The position numbers and the translations under genes are program-made. A stretch of 64,000 bases of DNA from positions 48,339,950-48,403,949 of the forward strand of contig OX465579.1 of the NCBI GenBank assembly GCA_950022655.1. The letters are read 5' to 3'. The DNA comes from Alentia gelatinosa (lineage: Eukaryota > Annelida > Polychaeta > Phyllodocida > Polynoidae). Below are positions 23,446 through 34,659 of this stretch, in pieces (the stretch's first letter is position 1; each line of letters starts with the position of its first letter). Under the pieces are notes generated by a model, which did not search any database, was not told the origin of the DNA, and worked only from the letters and a program-made list of their open reading frames with translations.

Positions 23446-25299
23446 CTAATAAACTCGTTCCTGGAGGTTAAGAGAACAACACATGTTATTATCCAATAGG
23501 ACTTTGTAACATTTCGACCTATAGCCATTATAGGTTATTCTGGATAGATAATCGGCTAAAATATCATCGTCCGATTTGATATATGAGGCATGAATCTGGA
23601 TATTGAAAATAAAACAATACCAAAAAATCTCTCTCAACCAAGACATGCATATTTTGTTGTGACTTCTACCGGTGTTTACGATGTAAAGCACCTGCATATT
23701 ATCTGTTATAAGATGCACCTTCTTGTTAATATAAGAAGTACCCCAACGTTTTAGGCCTGTCACAATCGGCCAAAGTTCTAAAACATTAATATTTAGATCG
23801 CCAAGATCTTCAATAGGTGGTGCAACTATATGGTCCTTTAAACCATACAAGTAAAGGTCATCTTTCCAAGTGCCTAACAGGAAATCTTTACCTGCCCATG
23901 CACCAAAACCCTTTCCCGATGCATCTGAAACAATCGGAATATTATCACATTTTTTCTGTATAATTGATTTACCATTAAAAATCTCAGCAAAATTTTGCCA
24001 CCATTCCAAGTCTTTTATGGTTTCTTCATCAAGAATAATTGAACCTTTTTTCGGACAAATCGTACTTAGGTCGAAAAATCGGCGACAAAAGGTGCGTCCA
24101 CCCCGAACTACCTGTGAGCAAAAAGACATTATGCCCCCTAGAATTTCCAATTCCTTTTTAGTTGCATTACCTTTAGATAAAGTATTACCCACAGCGATTT
24201 TCAACTTTTCAACTTTAGAATCAGGTAATGTAAGGCACATATCAATAGTATCAATGGTGATACCGAGAAAAATAGCATTTGTAGATGGTTCTTTAAGTTT
24301 GTCAATTGAAATTACAAAACCAAATTTCTCCAAAAGGTTGATAAAAATATCTCTCTTTCTTAGACAATCGGCATACGATTCACCGCTTATGAGAAAATCG
24401 TCAAGGTAATTAACGATACCATCAACACCTTCTTGCATAGCTGCATCCACCAAAAAATCTGAAATTTTTGTAAAAATCGATGGTGCACAACGTAGGCCGA
24501 AGCACAAACGATTATCGTTAAATATCATCTCTCCAGAACCGATATCCCATCTAAAACCTTGGTAGCGTGTATGGTCTGAAAAAACATTTATCGACCAATA
24601 GGCCGATTTTAAATCAACAATCGATATAAAATCGCCCCGATTTAAACGATCTGCTGCACTGTAAACGCTATTATACCGAATTTCTGAAAAAGTTGAATCC
24701 ATATGATTGTTTATGCTCGATTTTTCTGGCATGGAACAATCGGTAATCGGTCTTAACTTGCCGTTCGATTTTAAAACCGCCCCTAATGCATGAATACAAT
24801 CGGGTTTTTCTTTTGCGATACCAATTTTTTCCTCTTTTAGTTCGTTTCTAACGATTTCATACATTTCATTTTTGAACTTTTCATCAAGAATAGAGTTATA
24901 ATTATCGCAATCGTAAGATGTATCACAATTTTCATTTACGATTTTAAAACCTTTGTTAAAACCGTCCCACAGAAAATCTTTTTCTGATTTAGTTAAGTTT
25001 GAAGTACAACTTTTGCCGAATAAATATTGTTTTAAACGACATGGCTTTACTTGTGATAAATGTTTCCCAACCCTGTGGGTACAACAACAAATACCTAAAT
25101 CGCATTTCGAATCAACTCCCGTAAAAACGATATTAGGATTATCAACCGGCGATTCATCATGAATCGCAAACGTATCAACAGATGGTGCTACAGATTCAAA
25201 AGCAAATTTATCGGAGAACGAGTTATTTTTAGAATCATCAAATTCCACAAACGATACTTTGTCACAAAACTCGTTCCGGTTATCTACTCGACTTGCCAT
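23446..25299 (-). CDS. reverse transcriptase / RNase H of the Ngaro-like element
   Basis: 617 residues that would copy the element RNA into DNA and degrade the template. Residues 1-150 are an uncharacterised N-terminal segment with a Cys-rich patch near 66-73. The RT domain spans about 160-400: motif A with Asp229 in SIVDLKSAYW, a CFGLRCAPSIF segment at about 266-276, motif C Tyr-Leu-Asp-Asp at 298-301, and FLGITID at about 344-350. RNase H follows (about 455-590) with Asp459 in VSDASG, Glu508 in LELWP, Asp533 in TDNMQ and Asp583 in LADYLSR, so all four acidic residues are present. No methyltransferase domain follows. The ATG has G at -3 and G at +4, and lies 15 nt after the Gag TGA in the same frame, so RT could be made by reinitiation or readthrough. 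It ends in TAG overlapping the recombinase frame. The long plus-strand frame at 23870-24409 is its antisense shadow. Confidence 0.95.
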   Translation of the reverse strand: MASRVDNRNEFCDKVSFVEFDDSKNNSFSDKFAFESVAPSVDTFAIHDESPVDNPNIVFTGVDSKCDLGICCCTHRVGKHLSQVKPCRLKQYLFGKSCTSNLTKSEKDFLWDGFNKGFKIVNENCDTSYDCDNYNSILDEKFKNEMYEIVRNELKEEKIGIAKEKPDCIHALGAVLKSNGKLRPITDCSMPEKSSINNHMDSTFSEIRYNSVYSAADRLNRGDFISIVDLKSAYWSINVFSDHTRYQGFRWDIGSGEMIFNDNRLCFGLRCAPSIFTKISDFLVDAAMQEGVDGIVNYLDDFLISGESYADCLRKRDIFINLLEKFGFVISIDKLKEPSTNAIFLGITIDTIDMCLTLPDSKVEKLKIAVGNTLSKGNATKKELEILGGIMSFCSQVVRGGRTFCRRFFDLSTICPKKGSIILDEETIKDLEWWQNFAEIFNGKSIIQKKCDNIPIVSDASGKGFGAWAGKDFLLGTWKDDLYLYGLKDHIVAPPIEDLGDLNINVLELWPIVTGLKRWGTSYINKKVHLITDNMQVLYIVNTGRSHNKICMSWLREIFWYCFIFNIQIHASYIKSDDDILADYLSRITYNGYRSKCYKVLLDNNMCCSLNLQERVY

Positions 25300-25314
25300 A
25301 TCCGCACCCCACCT

Positions 25315-26190
25315 TCACTTATTATACTTTTTGGTTGATTCACACTCAGACTGCCCGTGTGACTTTGAGTTGCAATCATAGCAAGTATGTTTGTATTTGC
25401 AAGGGTTAAACTTGCAACCGTTTTTGGTGGTATTAAATATTTTGCAAATACCGATCTGATCATTTTTCTTATTACTTTTGTTTTTGGCCATAGCAGCACC
25501 CACCGTTCCTTCATATGACAAATATCTTACGATATCGGATGGATCGATACCTTTAAATGCATGGATACCATCTTTTTCTGCCCTTTCTTTTACCGAATTA
25601 TCGTATTTCAATAGTGCTTCATTTGTGAAAAATTTAGACTCAGCCTTTTCTGATAACAATATCAAGTGATCAACAAAATCTATCGCTTTTTCACCATTTG
25701 TTAACAAATTTTTGAGCATTTTTAAATTTATCACATTCAATTTTTCAATTGTCAACAGTTTTTCATTCTCCCCCAGGAAATGTTTCAACAAATATTTACC
25801 CTCTTTTGTCTTCTCATTTTTCTCTGATGACACCACTGGCTTACACGTCTCGGTAGGCTTTTCTGTAGGCGGATTTTCTGACCCATCATCTTGTAAGCTG
25901 GCGTTTTTCTTTGCAGAAGCGATATCTTGATCATCTTTTTGGAGCGAATTCTTCTCGTTCTTTTCTTCCAGCAAACCTATTACTGTGAAGAGTGACACCT
26001 CTAGTCTATCCATCCTTCCCTCCATTTTCGACATCAACGGAAGGCTGGGTCTCGATGAAGAACGGTCTCCCTCAGTCTCCCCGTCAGTCTCTCCGGTCAT
26101 AGCCTCAGATTCCGCTAAAATTCTCCGATAATTAGCACTATCAAATTCATCTACCGTCGTGGCAGGAGCAACTTGTCTCTTCCTTCCCAT
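25315..26190 (-). CDS. Gag-like nucleocapsid protein with CCCH and CCHC zinc fingers
   Basis: 291 residues, the first ORF of the element, expected to bind and package the element RNA. The N-terminal third is charged and low in complexity; residues about 53-80 have heptad-like spacing that could form a coiled coil for multimerisation. The middle (about 130-235) is helical-looking and Lys/Glu/Leu-rich. The C-terminus has two zinc-binding motifs: Cys249-X9-Cys259-X4-Cys264-X3-His268 (CCCH type) and Cys270-X2-Cys273-X4-His278-X4-Cys283 (retroviral-type CCHC knuckle). The start ATG has A at -3 and G at +4, a strong initiation context, and lies 49 bp inside the A1 repeat. A single TGA ends the frame, which then continues open into RT. 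Assignment as Gag rests on position and zinc fingers; the rest is too diverged to recognise by eye. Confidence 0.85.
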   Translation of the reverse strand: MGRKRQVAPATTVDEFDSANYRRILAESEAMTGETDGETEGDRSSSRPSLPLMSKMEGRMDRLEVSLFTVIGLLEEKNEKNSLQKDDQDIASAKKNASLQDDGSENPPTEKPTETCKPVVSSEKNEKTKEGKYLLKHFLGENEKLLTIEKLNVINLKMLKNLLTNGEKAIDFVDHLILLSEKAESKFFTNEALLKYDNSVKERAEKDGIHAFKGIDPSDIVRYLSYEGTVGAAMAKNKSNKKNDQIGICKIFNTTKNGCKFNPCKYKHTCYDCNSKSHGQSECESTKKYNK

Positions 26191-26239
26191 CGTGGTTAAA
26201 TTTATCGTATAACCAAAAGAACTCGGACCACTGATCCAG

Positions 26240-26481
26240 AGTTTAAAAAACGTGCTTCTAGTATCACAGGAGCTAGCAGAATAACGGTAAACACAGAAGA
26301 ACGTGACGTAACGCGATGACTAATAGATGCGGTAGTCAAGCGGTAGTCAAGCGACTAACCTAGAAACGTGACGAGATAGATACACAACTAGATACGTCAC
26401 GAAAGGTATGCTGCGGAGAGCTACACAGTAGACTTGCGGCAGCCTTAATATATATTTATATATTGAAATATATAGACATAT
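26240..26481 (-). repeat. split direct repeat A1 (outer 5' end of element)
   Basis: 242 bp matching A2 (22159-22400) at 240 positions. It forms the 5' end of the element and lies 49 bp upstream of the Gag ATG, so it probably contains the promoter and transcription start. The outer boundary is ATAT followed by host ATCTAGAGG. Confidence 0.92.
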
Positions 26482-29400
26482 ATCTAGAGGCTTTTGACTG
26501 GCTGCCTGTGTCACATTTACCGTGGAATTCATGATAACTGTTCCTATATAATACTTTTTTATACTCAAATTAAAAAACTCGATATACTTATAGTAGCCAT
26601 TATATAAAGATGATTCTGAAAGTATTGTAAATGAAAAAGTAGTGAGAGTTCACAATAAGATGATTTAAAAAAAATACTTTGACAATGGGTATAATATCAC
26701 CACCATCTATTGCTAGTAAGTAGTATACATCTGGACCTAGAACTATATATTCGTCTGTATCAAATACTTCCGAGAGTGAAATGAAAAGGATGTGTAATCT
26801 AAAAGGAATACAATGACATTATATAATCTCACTACATAACATTACCGATCACGAGGCTGTAGCAATATTGCATGGTCTTCTATAGATGGAATTACCACAA
26901 TTGTCAATTTGTATTCCCAGGTCACGCTTTCAATGGGACATTTGAAGTGCACTCGGTGCAAGCCAGTGTCATTGGGAGGAATATCAATGAGGTAGAACCT
27001 ACTTCACCATCAATCGCCATTGCACCAATTAGGCTGAGCCAACCATGTCATGGTCAGCCATGATAAGCTTCCACAAGGACTGATGTTGGCCCATCCTCTC
27101 GGTTCCCATGTTGGTCAAATAACAACAGTGATGAATAGGCAAAGGCATATGGGCTGCAGATTAATAGGATTAATATAATAGACACCTGGATTATTCAAAT
27201 ACCTGCAGGATGTGTGTGGTTTAATTAGTCGCCCCTCAGAGGATCTAACCATCTGCTCCAATTCTCGATCCCTCAATGGAAACTGTTTGCAACACTCTGT
27301 AGCGAACAGGCATTTTTATTAAAGGCGGTTTCCGCGCTAGAATACTAAGATGGCCACTTTGATGGAACGACGGCTGATTGTCTAATGTGTCAGGATTAGA
27401 AGACAAGGATTTAATTCCCTGGAATTCCATGGTAAAGACACTGTGTGTTTGTGATAAATAGAAATAAGAATGGTTACTTGTCTTATCAAATATTCTACTG
27501 GTTAATGACATGCAAGACATTCAGTATTCCCATCTACTATTTGAGTTACAGTTTTCCTATCTCTAAAGGAAATTTTAATGAAATTAATGTTGTCAATATA
27601 GGAACTATACAATCCTATTCAAATTTCACCAGCAGTAAAAGGAGAACACCTAGGTAATGGCTTTGGTGCACTGATGGTTAACCAGACAACCAATGGTGTA
27701 CCACAACGAAGAAGATGGAATGGGAAATATCAATTTTTTCTCTTGGTCCTTGTAGTGTTTCGCGGGATTTTGTAGTTTTCTGTAATTTGTTGACAGCCAT
27801 TTACTGCTTCAATAAGTTTATCCTATTGCCATGTCTACCTCTTTACGCAACCAAAAATCACCGTCTTGCTAATAACTTTACATGTAAATAGTTTTGCAAA
27901 TTACTGCGAAACATATACAATTTTACTAGCAGTTGTATGCATAAGTGATAAATATTGAATTTAATCAAACATAATCACATAAAACGACGGTTCTTAGTTT
28001 TCTTTAAAACTGCTTGATTCTTGAGATGTAACCTCTCAATTAATTAACCAGGAGAGCCCAACATGATACGTAGAAGTAGGTCAGCTAAGGTTGTAGTGTA
28101 TCCAGCTAAGAAGAGTTGTGCTTCATAGACACACGTGCTCTGCTCACAAGGTTTTGTACCTCATGAGCACACGTGCAATATTCTCATGCGAATATGTCCA
28201 TCGTGTCTTGGCCCCTACAGAGGGAACGAACCCCCTATTGATTCACATTCGTGACTGCCAGAGACTCTCCATGGGATGTCGGTAAAATAAAGGTGTGTCT
28301 TGGAGGTTCATAGGGTTGAATACCGCATTATAGGCCACGGAATCCATTGGTGAGACGTTTCATGTATACAGACTGTGTCCTTTGATGCCACTTCAAACAG
28401 GAATGATCAATATCAATTCACCTCATCATGTTTCTACTACTAAAGGCCATAATGAATCAGTCGGGCTCTGTGGAAATAATTACCTCTAACGAAAACACTA
28501 CATCAATTTGTGTTTGAAAGTACCTTAATGGAAATAATGTTAAGAACGTCGGGAGCGGTGGGTGACAGTAGTGTTTTACGCCGTAGCAACCGTCAGGGTT
28601 ATATCACAGCAAATCTATGAGAAGGGGATGACAAACAAGCAGGAAGCACAGTGGGTCTCGCAAATAAGAACCCAGATCTATGCGCTACGGACTAAGCTCT
28701 CCTTCCGTCCAGATTACACAGGGTGAATAATCATAGACTGTATCATGAAGATGAACTTGACAATCACTAATTATTCTGCATAAATCACCTTCCAGAATAC
28801 GAATATAGCTGACTGTGATAGTGTATGCAGACAGAGGATACTAGATGAAGAACGTAATGCTTAGAGGACCGACTTGGTTTAGCAGTGACTCCCCTGAACA
28901 GTCTAGTCTGGCCAAACCTACCCCAGCACACCCTTGAGGTATGATATATGTGAGTTCCGTGCTATCTCCTACTCCATGTTGGTAGGAATGCTACCCCTAC
29001 CACCACACACCACCACACCCCCTCACACCCTACAAACACTAAGAGACGTAAGTCCCAAGCGCTGAGCCATGCACGGGCACAGTTGGTCTCCTTACCAATG
29101 GCTTCATCGCGGTATCAGCTGATGCCGACGTCTAGGTTTTAATGCACTTGGAGCACTATACAGAGCGATGGACAGTGGATGAAGAGCCATTTACAGGATA
29201 GGGATTTAATCCTTCTATGCCAGTACCATATATAGATGATGACAGGATTATGGCATACATGTATGTATCATGGACTTGACCAGACAATTGATATGTTTGG
29301 TATAATTAAATAACATAATGGGCTGGTATACTTGTATACGATGTATAACTGAGTCTGGACACACGCGAATGTCACAGAAGAGGAACACCATTGAAGATAT

Positions 29401-31090
29401 TCCACATTAGAAAAGGTAGAGACCCTGGCACCAAAGAATCCCTATTCTCCTTTTTGGTGAGTGATAGATGGACACTACCAGACAGCGAATGGCCCCAGAG
29501 GTGCAGTCATCGAGTAGTCACCACAAAGTGCACCCACAGAACGGTAGTCATCGGCTGGTGGGACCTCGGGCTGCATGCTGTGTCGGGACGTGGCATCTTC
29601 GCACTGAACTGGTTGGAAACCACACCGGACGGATGGACAGGAGGCTAATCAAGACAGATGGACTGCCGGATGAAGTCCCCGCCCCGAATCGATCCACGGG
29701 CCGCTCATAAGGCGACAGACGGAAGATATGGAGCATGATAAAAGCTATTTGGTCAAACCACGGCAGCGACACTGCTGGTGGTGGTCGGTGCTGCGCAGGC
29801 TCGAGCCGCCGGTGGAGGGGCACCTGGTCTTCCTCCAGAGTCCCGAGTGGTGGCGACTATAGAAATGCTGTGACGATATGGAATGCAGGGGGGAGGGAGG
29901 GAGGGGTGAGGTGCAACCACCCTGCCCGTGTCCGGCCATGACCCAGATCGGCGCCGGTTCAAGGCCTCCTCTCGCGGCCTCGGCAGTTGCACCCACTGAT
30001 CGGCTCTTAGCATGTAGAATTAAACGTTTCTGACCGCTGACTCAAAGCCGGCAAATGGAGCCATTGCATGTGACGGAGGGAGGCTTTGGGGGCGCTTGCC
30101 ACAGTGATGGAGGGCATATTTGTGCGAGGTTGTCATATATTGATGAAGTGTACCTCCGGTGTGTGTGGGATTCCCCGCCTTTCCCGCCCCGTGAACTGGA
30201 AACCAAAGTCGAAGCCGTCTCAAATGCCCCATTTCCGTATACTTCTCGTAAAACCCATACATTCTCCCACCGAGCAGGTGACTCCAACGTTATGGAAAAC
30301 ACACAGGATGCGACCATTGGATCACAGTCAGACTAATTAAGACAAATATCCCGGTATAACTCGCTGCAAAGCTATTAGATTTTGAATTATTGTCCAGTGG
30401 GGAGTATTTATTACTTAAGTCGAAGGTTGTGGAGACTACTCCTACCTCTTGCCTCGCGTCTTCTGCAAGATTGCTGCCTTGAGTAAGGGAAATTTAATTA
30501 AGAGGCCATCCATCTAATTCGCTCACAAATCTTGAAAACCTCAGATAATCAAGATGAAATAATTACATGTCTGGAATCCACTCGTGTTTCTGGTGGACTG
30601 TTTTACCTGGGTAAAACCACGACCTCATTTGAATGCAAAAATTGAACAGTATTTCTGGAATATTTCAAATTATGGCTGTTGTGAGACATCCTCGCTGTCA
30701 CATTGCAAATCTGCCGAGATGTGTCGGCATGGGGACTGGTCGGTGCTCGTTTGTCGCGGACAGTAATCAGGGATTTTTGAACGATCATGATAAACGTGAT
30801 ACACAACAGGTCGGTGCTCTATTATACGTATTACAATGAGTAGCTGAACAGAGACACATACTAATATTCACCGAGGGACCATCGTGACCAAAGATCCATC
30901 CTTTAGGTGGCAATCAAACTGTGCTCTGTAATATTCCATGTGTGGATGCAGTAAAACCTGTGAAACGTATACGTTTATAGTACATATTGTTCAAAGCACT
31001 CTGGATAATAAAAATGAATATTGACCCTTTGCGATGTATATTCTGCTATGCATCTTAAAAAGGTTTAAAGAAAACCGACTGACAGCATGA
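26482..31090. other. non-coding stretch
   Basis: No gene recognised. CpG-rich patches lie at about 29460-30000 and 30060-30210, where several short overlapping frames on both strands reflect the higher GC content. A degenerate tRNA-like sequence lies on the minus strand near 28648-28705 (see rejected items). Confidence 0.55.
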
Positions 31091-31091
31091 C

Positions 31092-31195
<104 letters not shown>

Positions 31196-32282
31196 CCCAC
31201 TAGGGACTAATCATGTATCAGGTAGATGTAGTTGGCCCATTGTAGTCCGAAATTCACCTTACCTGTAGCTATGTGATCTTTCGGCCGAGGGCTTGAGGTA
31301 AAGATATGTAGAACGCTGAAATAAGTATCAAGATGTTTTAATACATAGTCATTATCACGTTGAATTCTAAACATACATCTATTGTATGTGCAGAGAAGCG
31401 TATGTAGTCAGTAGTTTATTATCACAGTGCGTGATTCACTGTCTTTTTTTCTCGGTCTGACATGGACCACCCACCTTCCTTCTTACAGGGTCACTGCCGC
31501 TCAATCCAACCTGATCCCTTCTGACACCCTGGACCCGGTGCCAGTTCCACACCTTCCCTCACACTCCTGCCCCCCCCACACAGCCGCCCACCGGGGCAGA
31601 AAATACCAAATCCACACAGAGAGCGGCGCCGTGAGAGTGTAGTGCGTGTATCGCGGTCCCCGGGACCTGTCCCCCGCCCGGGCCGGTGTTATCAGCCCGT
31701 ACAGACGGCCAGCGTTGCGCGAGTTGTGGTTACTGGAGCGAGCGGCGATCGTGTGTGCTCAAGGGTGTGTGTGTGTCCGATGTTATCACGTACGGCCAGG
31801 GTGAAGGAGGGGGTGGGGTGCACAATGTAGGGAATGCTTATCGCTTCCCTCAGAGTACAAGGAGTATTCACATGATGGGATAGGAAGAATGCTGTTACCT
31901 GGACTATGCATGTAGACGTGGTCAGTGTGGATCCAGCGACCGATTGCATGAATAACAAGGCATGCTAACAGTGACCGTGATATACAGTAGTCACCAGGAG
32001 TAGGGAGTTACTAACTGAAGGTCATCTCATTTTGTGGGATTCCTCTCGCTATGTAGCTTTCAACAACAAAAAGTAATCGGTGATAGCTAGATTTCCCATC
32101 TAATCGTACTTTACATTTAATTTGGAGAAGCTATATATAAGATGTGAAATAGTAAGGAATTTGGATTCCATTGATACAAAATCTATTCTCGGGAATACAT
32201 CTCTCATTTTCGGATAAAGTTGCCTGCTCTTAATCGTAAGATTCCTTCCCGAATACCAACTTCTAATAGCTATCTATATGAC

Positions 32283-32358
32283 TTTATCTCTCCCCATGTT
32301 ATTTTCCCCATAGACTTAACGTCGGGAACACATACCAACGCCCATAGAGTACTGTAAA
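32283..32358. repeat. dispersed repeat, copy 2
   Basis: Aligns with 12341-12415; the best block is CCCATAGACTTAACGTCGGG. Flanking blocks TTATCTC (left) and CCCATAGAGTACTG (right) also match. No boundaries can be set from two copies. Confidence 0.45.
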
Positions 32359-33934
32359 AAAAGAGTCAAAATATTAGCCCATCAGTCAGTGATATAGGTG
32401 AGAAACAATCTGAACCGCAATCCGTATCCGCTATATAATTTCCAGTGGTTTTTTACATAATCTTTCTCGGCTTTTCCTCATAAGATTACTCCGTAACCAA
32501 AACTCATTTTCGGTGGCTACAGAACTCGATGCAGTTTTATCGTAATTAACCCATCCGCCTGAACATCTCTTTTCAAAATCCAGGTGCGGCTAGTTTGCTT
32601 TTAGAAACATGTCTTCACATAGATTGAGAGCTTCATTTTTCAACTCGGACATAGAAAGGAGAGACTGTGATTTACCCAAGTGGCCGACTTCAAGAAAGGG
32701 TTCAATCAATAGACGTGTAGAATGTGTATGCGCATTGTACTGTGCTTGGTTACATCCATGGGGCAATGTTGGGTCAAGAACAGAGATTTATATCGATCGT
32801 CTACTTAAAGAGAAACGTGCCAGACTCATAACGTATGAGCATCGGATGCGAGGTCTGGATAGTAGGACTAATAGAGGCATTATTCACAATAGGGTTTCTA
32901 TTGTGTACCATACAATACATAGATTTTCACTTAAGACAATTGCCAGTAACTACATTACTAGTTCCTTAAAATTTATGAATGGTTAGCATCTATTACATAC
33001 ATAATTGCTATAGTAAGAGATCTTTTCTCACCACAAACCATTGAACAAATTTGGTGGAATCGAAGTAAACACTATTTGTTTTAAATCTTTATTGATTAAC
33101 TCAACAAAGTAGTGACAGCTAACAAATACCATTGTGTAAGTAGATATCCTCAGTATTATATGTGTGTGTGTGTATCTGAGTTGACATTCCACTTATACTG
33201 TGATTCCATTAACATTTAACTCAAATTTACTTGAAACGGGTGGGCGAACGCCCATATAGTAATATTATACATTGTATTTAGATGGCTCACTGTTGGTGAC
33301 AAAGGACAAGTAAAGTGTCAATAAGAGTGCTGTTCTGTATGACCCTCAGGGCTTATCAGTATTCGTAGAACCACATTGCGTCCTTCCGGCGTCGCGTCAA
33401 CGTGAAATTCGACACGAACTTGGCGCCGATTTGTTTGTAGATTCTTAGGATGGACCAAAGCGGCAAGGCTCACAGCGCCCCCTCTTGTGTCGTCCCTTAG
33501 CGCCTGCCCTATAGTGAATAGCTCCTTCTGTAGCTCCTTGTCTACATCTCATGTTTGCCCACGTGTTACGCCATGCAGGTCCAGAGGCCTGGCCTTCATA
33601 GGGCCTCCAACCTAAAGGTTAACATCAGGAAGGCTTGTGGGATGCGTTGGATGCGTGGCACAGGGCTGGCCATGGGGGGAAGGGGGTATATAAAACACAC
33701 CATCTGCACTGACATAGCTATCATTAACAATAACTTACAAACCAAATATATCCATTAAAACCATTGTAAATGGAATAGCCATTAGACAATTGTGCACTCT
33801 ACCCCATGCTCCATTACTGTAGGTGTACATACGTTTGTGTATAATGCAATAGTCCACGGATGGATACAGTTATTTTCAAATAGAAAAGTATAGAGAGTTG
33901 CTGAAGTGCGCCCTGGTCAATGCGTATGTGTCTA

Positions 33935-34005
33935 TGCAAGAAGGGATTTGAACTTGAAAATCACCCATCGCATTTGGGTAACCAATGCTAGTATTTCTGC
34001 AAATC
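33935..34005 (-). mobile_element. tRNA-like relic, possible SINE head
   Basis: On the minus strand, ACCCA-AATGCGA-TGGGT makes a perfect 5 bp stem with a 7-base loop like an anticodon arm. It is preceded by TAGCATTGGTTA (A-box-like) and followed by AAGTTCAAATCCC (B-box-like). The D arm is shortened and the loop lacks the usual T33, so this is a SINE head or tRNA pseudogene and not a working tRNA. Confidence 0.35.
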
Positions 34006-34659
34006 ACTATTACAATACATTCCTCTTTGAAATGGCATATCACGTCAGATCATCTTGTATGGTATAATTATGGACATATACACTTTATTCTATACAAGGT
34101 TCCATAAGGGAAAATACGGAACACTCTCCCGCACGCTTCCACGAAAACATAAGTTGTCAGGCCAAATTGAGATAATTTGAAAAAAAAGAATTTCGGGTAT
34201 ATGATAGATATAAAATAAACTACCATGCTTGTACAAGCTACACAAGTCGATGATAATTCACAGTTCGTACGGAACTCGGTATAAACGCATCGTTCCGTAC
34301 TAACCATAAATTATGATCTCGTTTTGTAGCTTTTATAGCATATTCAGGTCTTTTTATATATCTATGTATGCATGTTTGTATGACTATTTAGAAAACTATC
34401 GAAAATAAAACACTATTAAGGAAATCAAATCCTTTATTCAAAGAAAGTGCTATTATACTCGGTGACTGCAGCCATTTTCTACATTCACGTAATAACACGT
34501 TTAGCCTGAGGCATTGGTATCTTTCACCGGATCTCCTAAGTAAAAAGGAGCTACAGTCACCTTGCTGTAAGGTGGAAACACTTCACACTTCCATCTTCAT
34601 TCCGTGACAGCCTCGGCAGCAGAGACCCTCATGCATTTCTCCACAGATTAGCTTTTCCT

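Larger units (their letters stand above)
21967..26481 (-). mobile_element. Ngaro-like (DIRS order) tyrosine-recombinase retrotransposon, apparently intact
   Basis: A 4.5 kb element on the minus strand with A1 repeat, Gag-like ORF, RT/RNase H ORF, tyrosine recombinase ORF, B1, A2, a 93 bp spacer and B2. Known of the family: DIRS-order elements use a tyrosine recombinase instead of a DDE integrase, are flanked by split direct or inverted repeats, and leave no target duplication. Seen here: split direct repeats, all three ORFs open, no methyltransferase domain and no SGNH hydrolase. The gene order with the recombinase last and the lack of a methyltransferase favour Ngaro over DIRS1/PAT. A1/A2 differ at 2 of 242 sites and B1/B2 at none, implying recent insertion. 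Joining the outer flanks (left TGTAAT, shared ATAT, right ATCTAG) gives a plausible empty site. DIRS order is nearly certain; the Ngaro assignment is less so. Confidence 0.9.
31200..34650. other. non-coding stretch
   Basis: No supportable gene. A CpG-rich islet lies at about 31620-31760. It includes the second copy of a dispersed repeat (32283-32358) and a tRNA-like relic (33935-34005). The plus frame of 125 codons at 32609-32986 has no recognisable motif. Confidence 0.55.

Noticed and set aside
23870..24409. 179-codon plus-strand open frame
   Set aside because: Antisense shadow of the reverse transcriptase ORF; no motif of its own.
28648..28705. Minus-strand tRNA-like sequence (GAGAGCTTAGTCCGTAGCGC then ATAGATCTGGGTTC)
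   Set aside because: The segment from acceptor-like start to end is only about 60 bases, the T-loop lacks TTCRA, and the stems do not close. At most a SINE fragment.
31482..31645. Possible exon after a TTCTTACAG acceptor-like site
   Set aside because: A single splice-like word with no recognisable protein, donor or conservation evidence.
32609..32986. 125-codon open frame on the plus strand
   Set aside because: No motif, no splice context I could support, and a length expected by chance in a window of this size.
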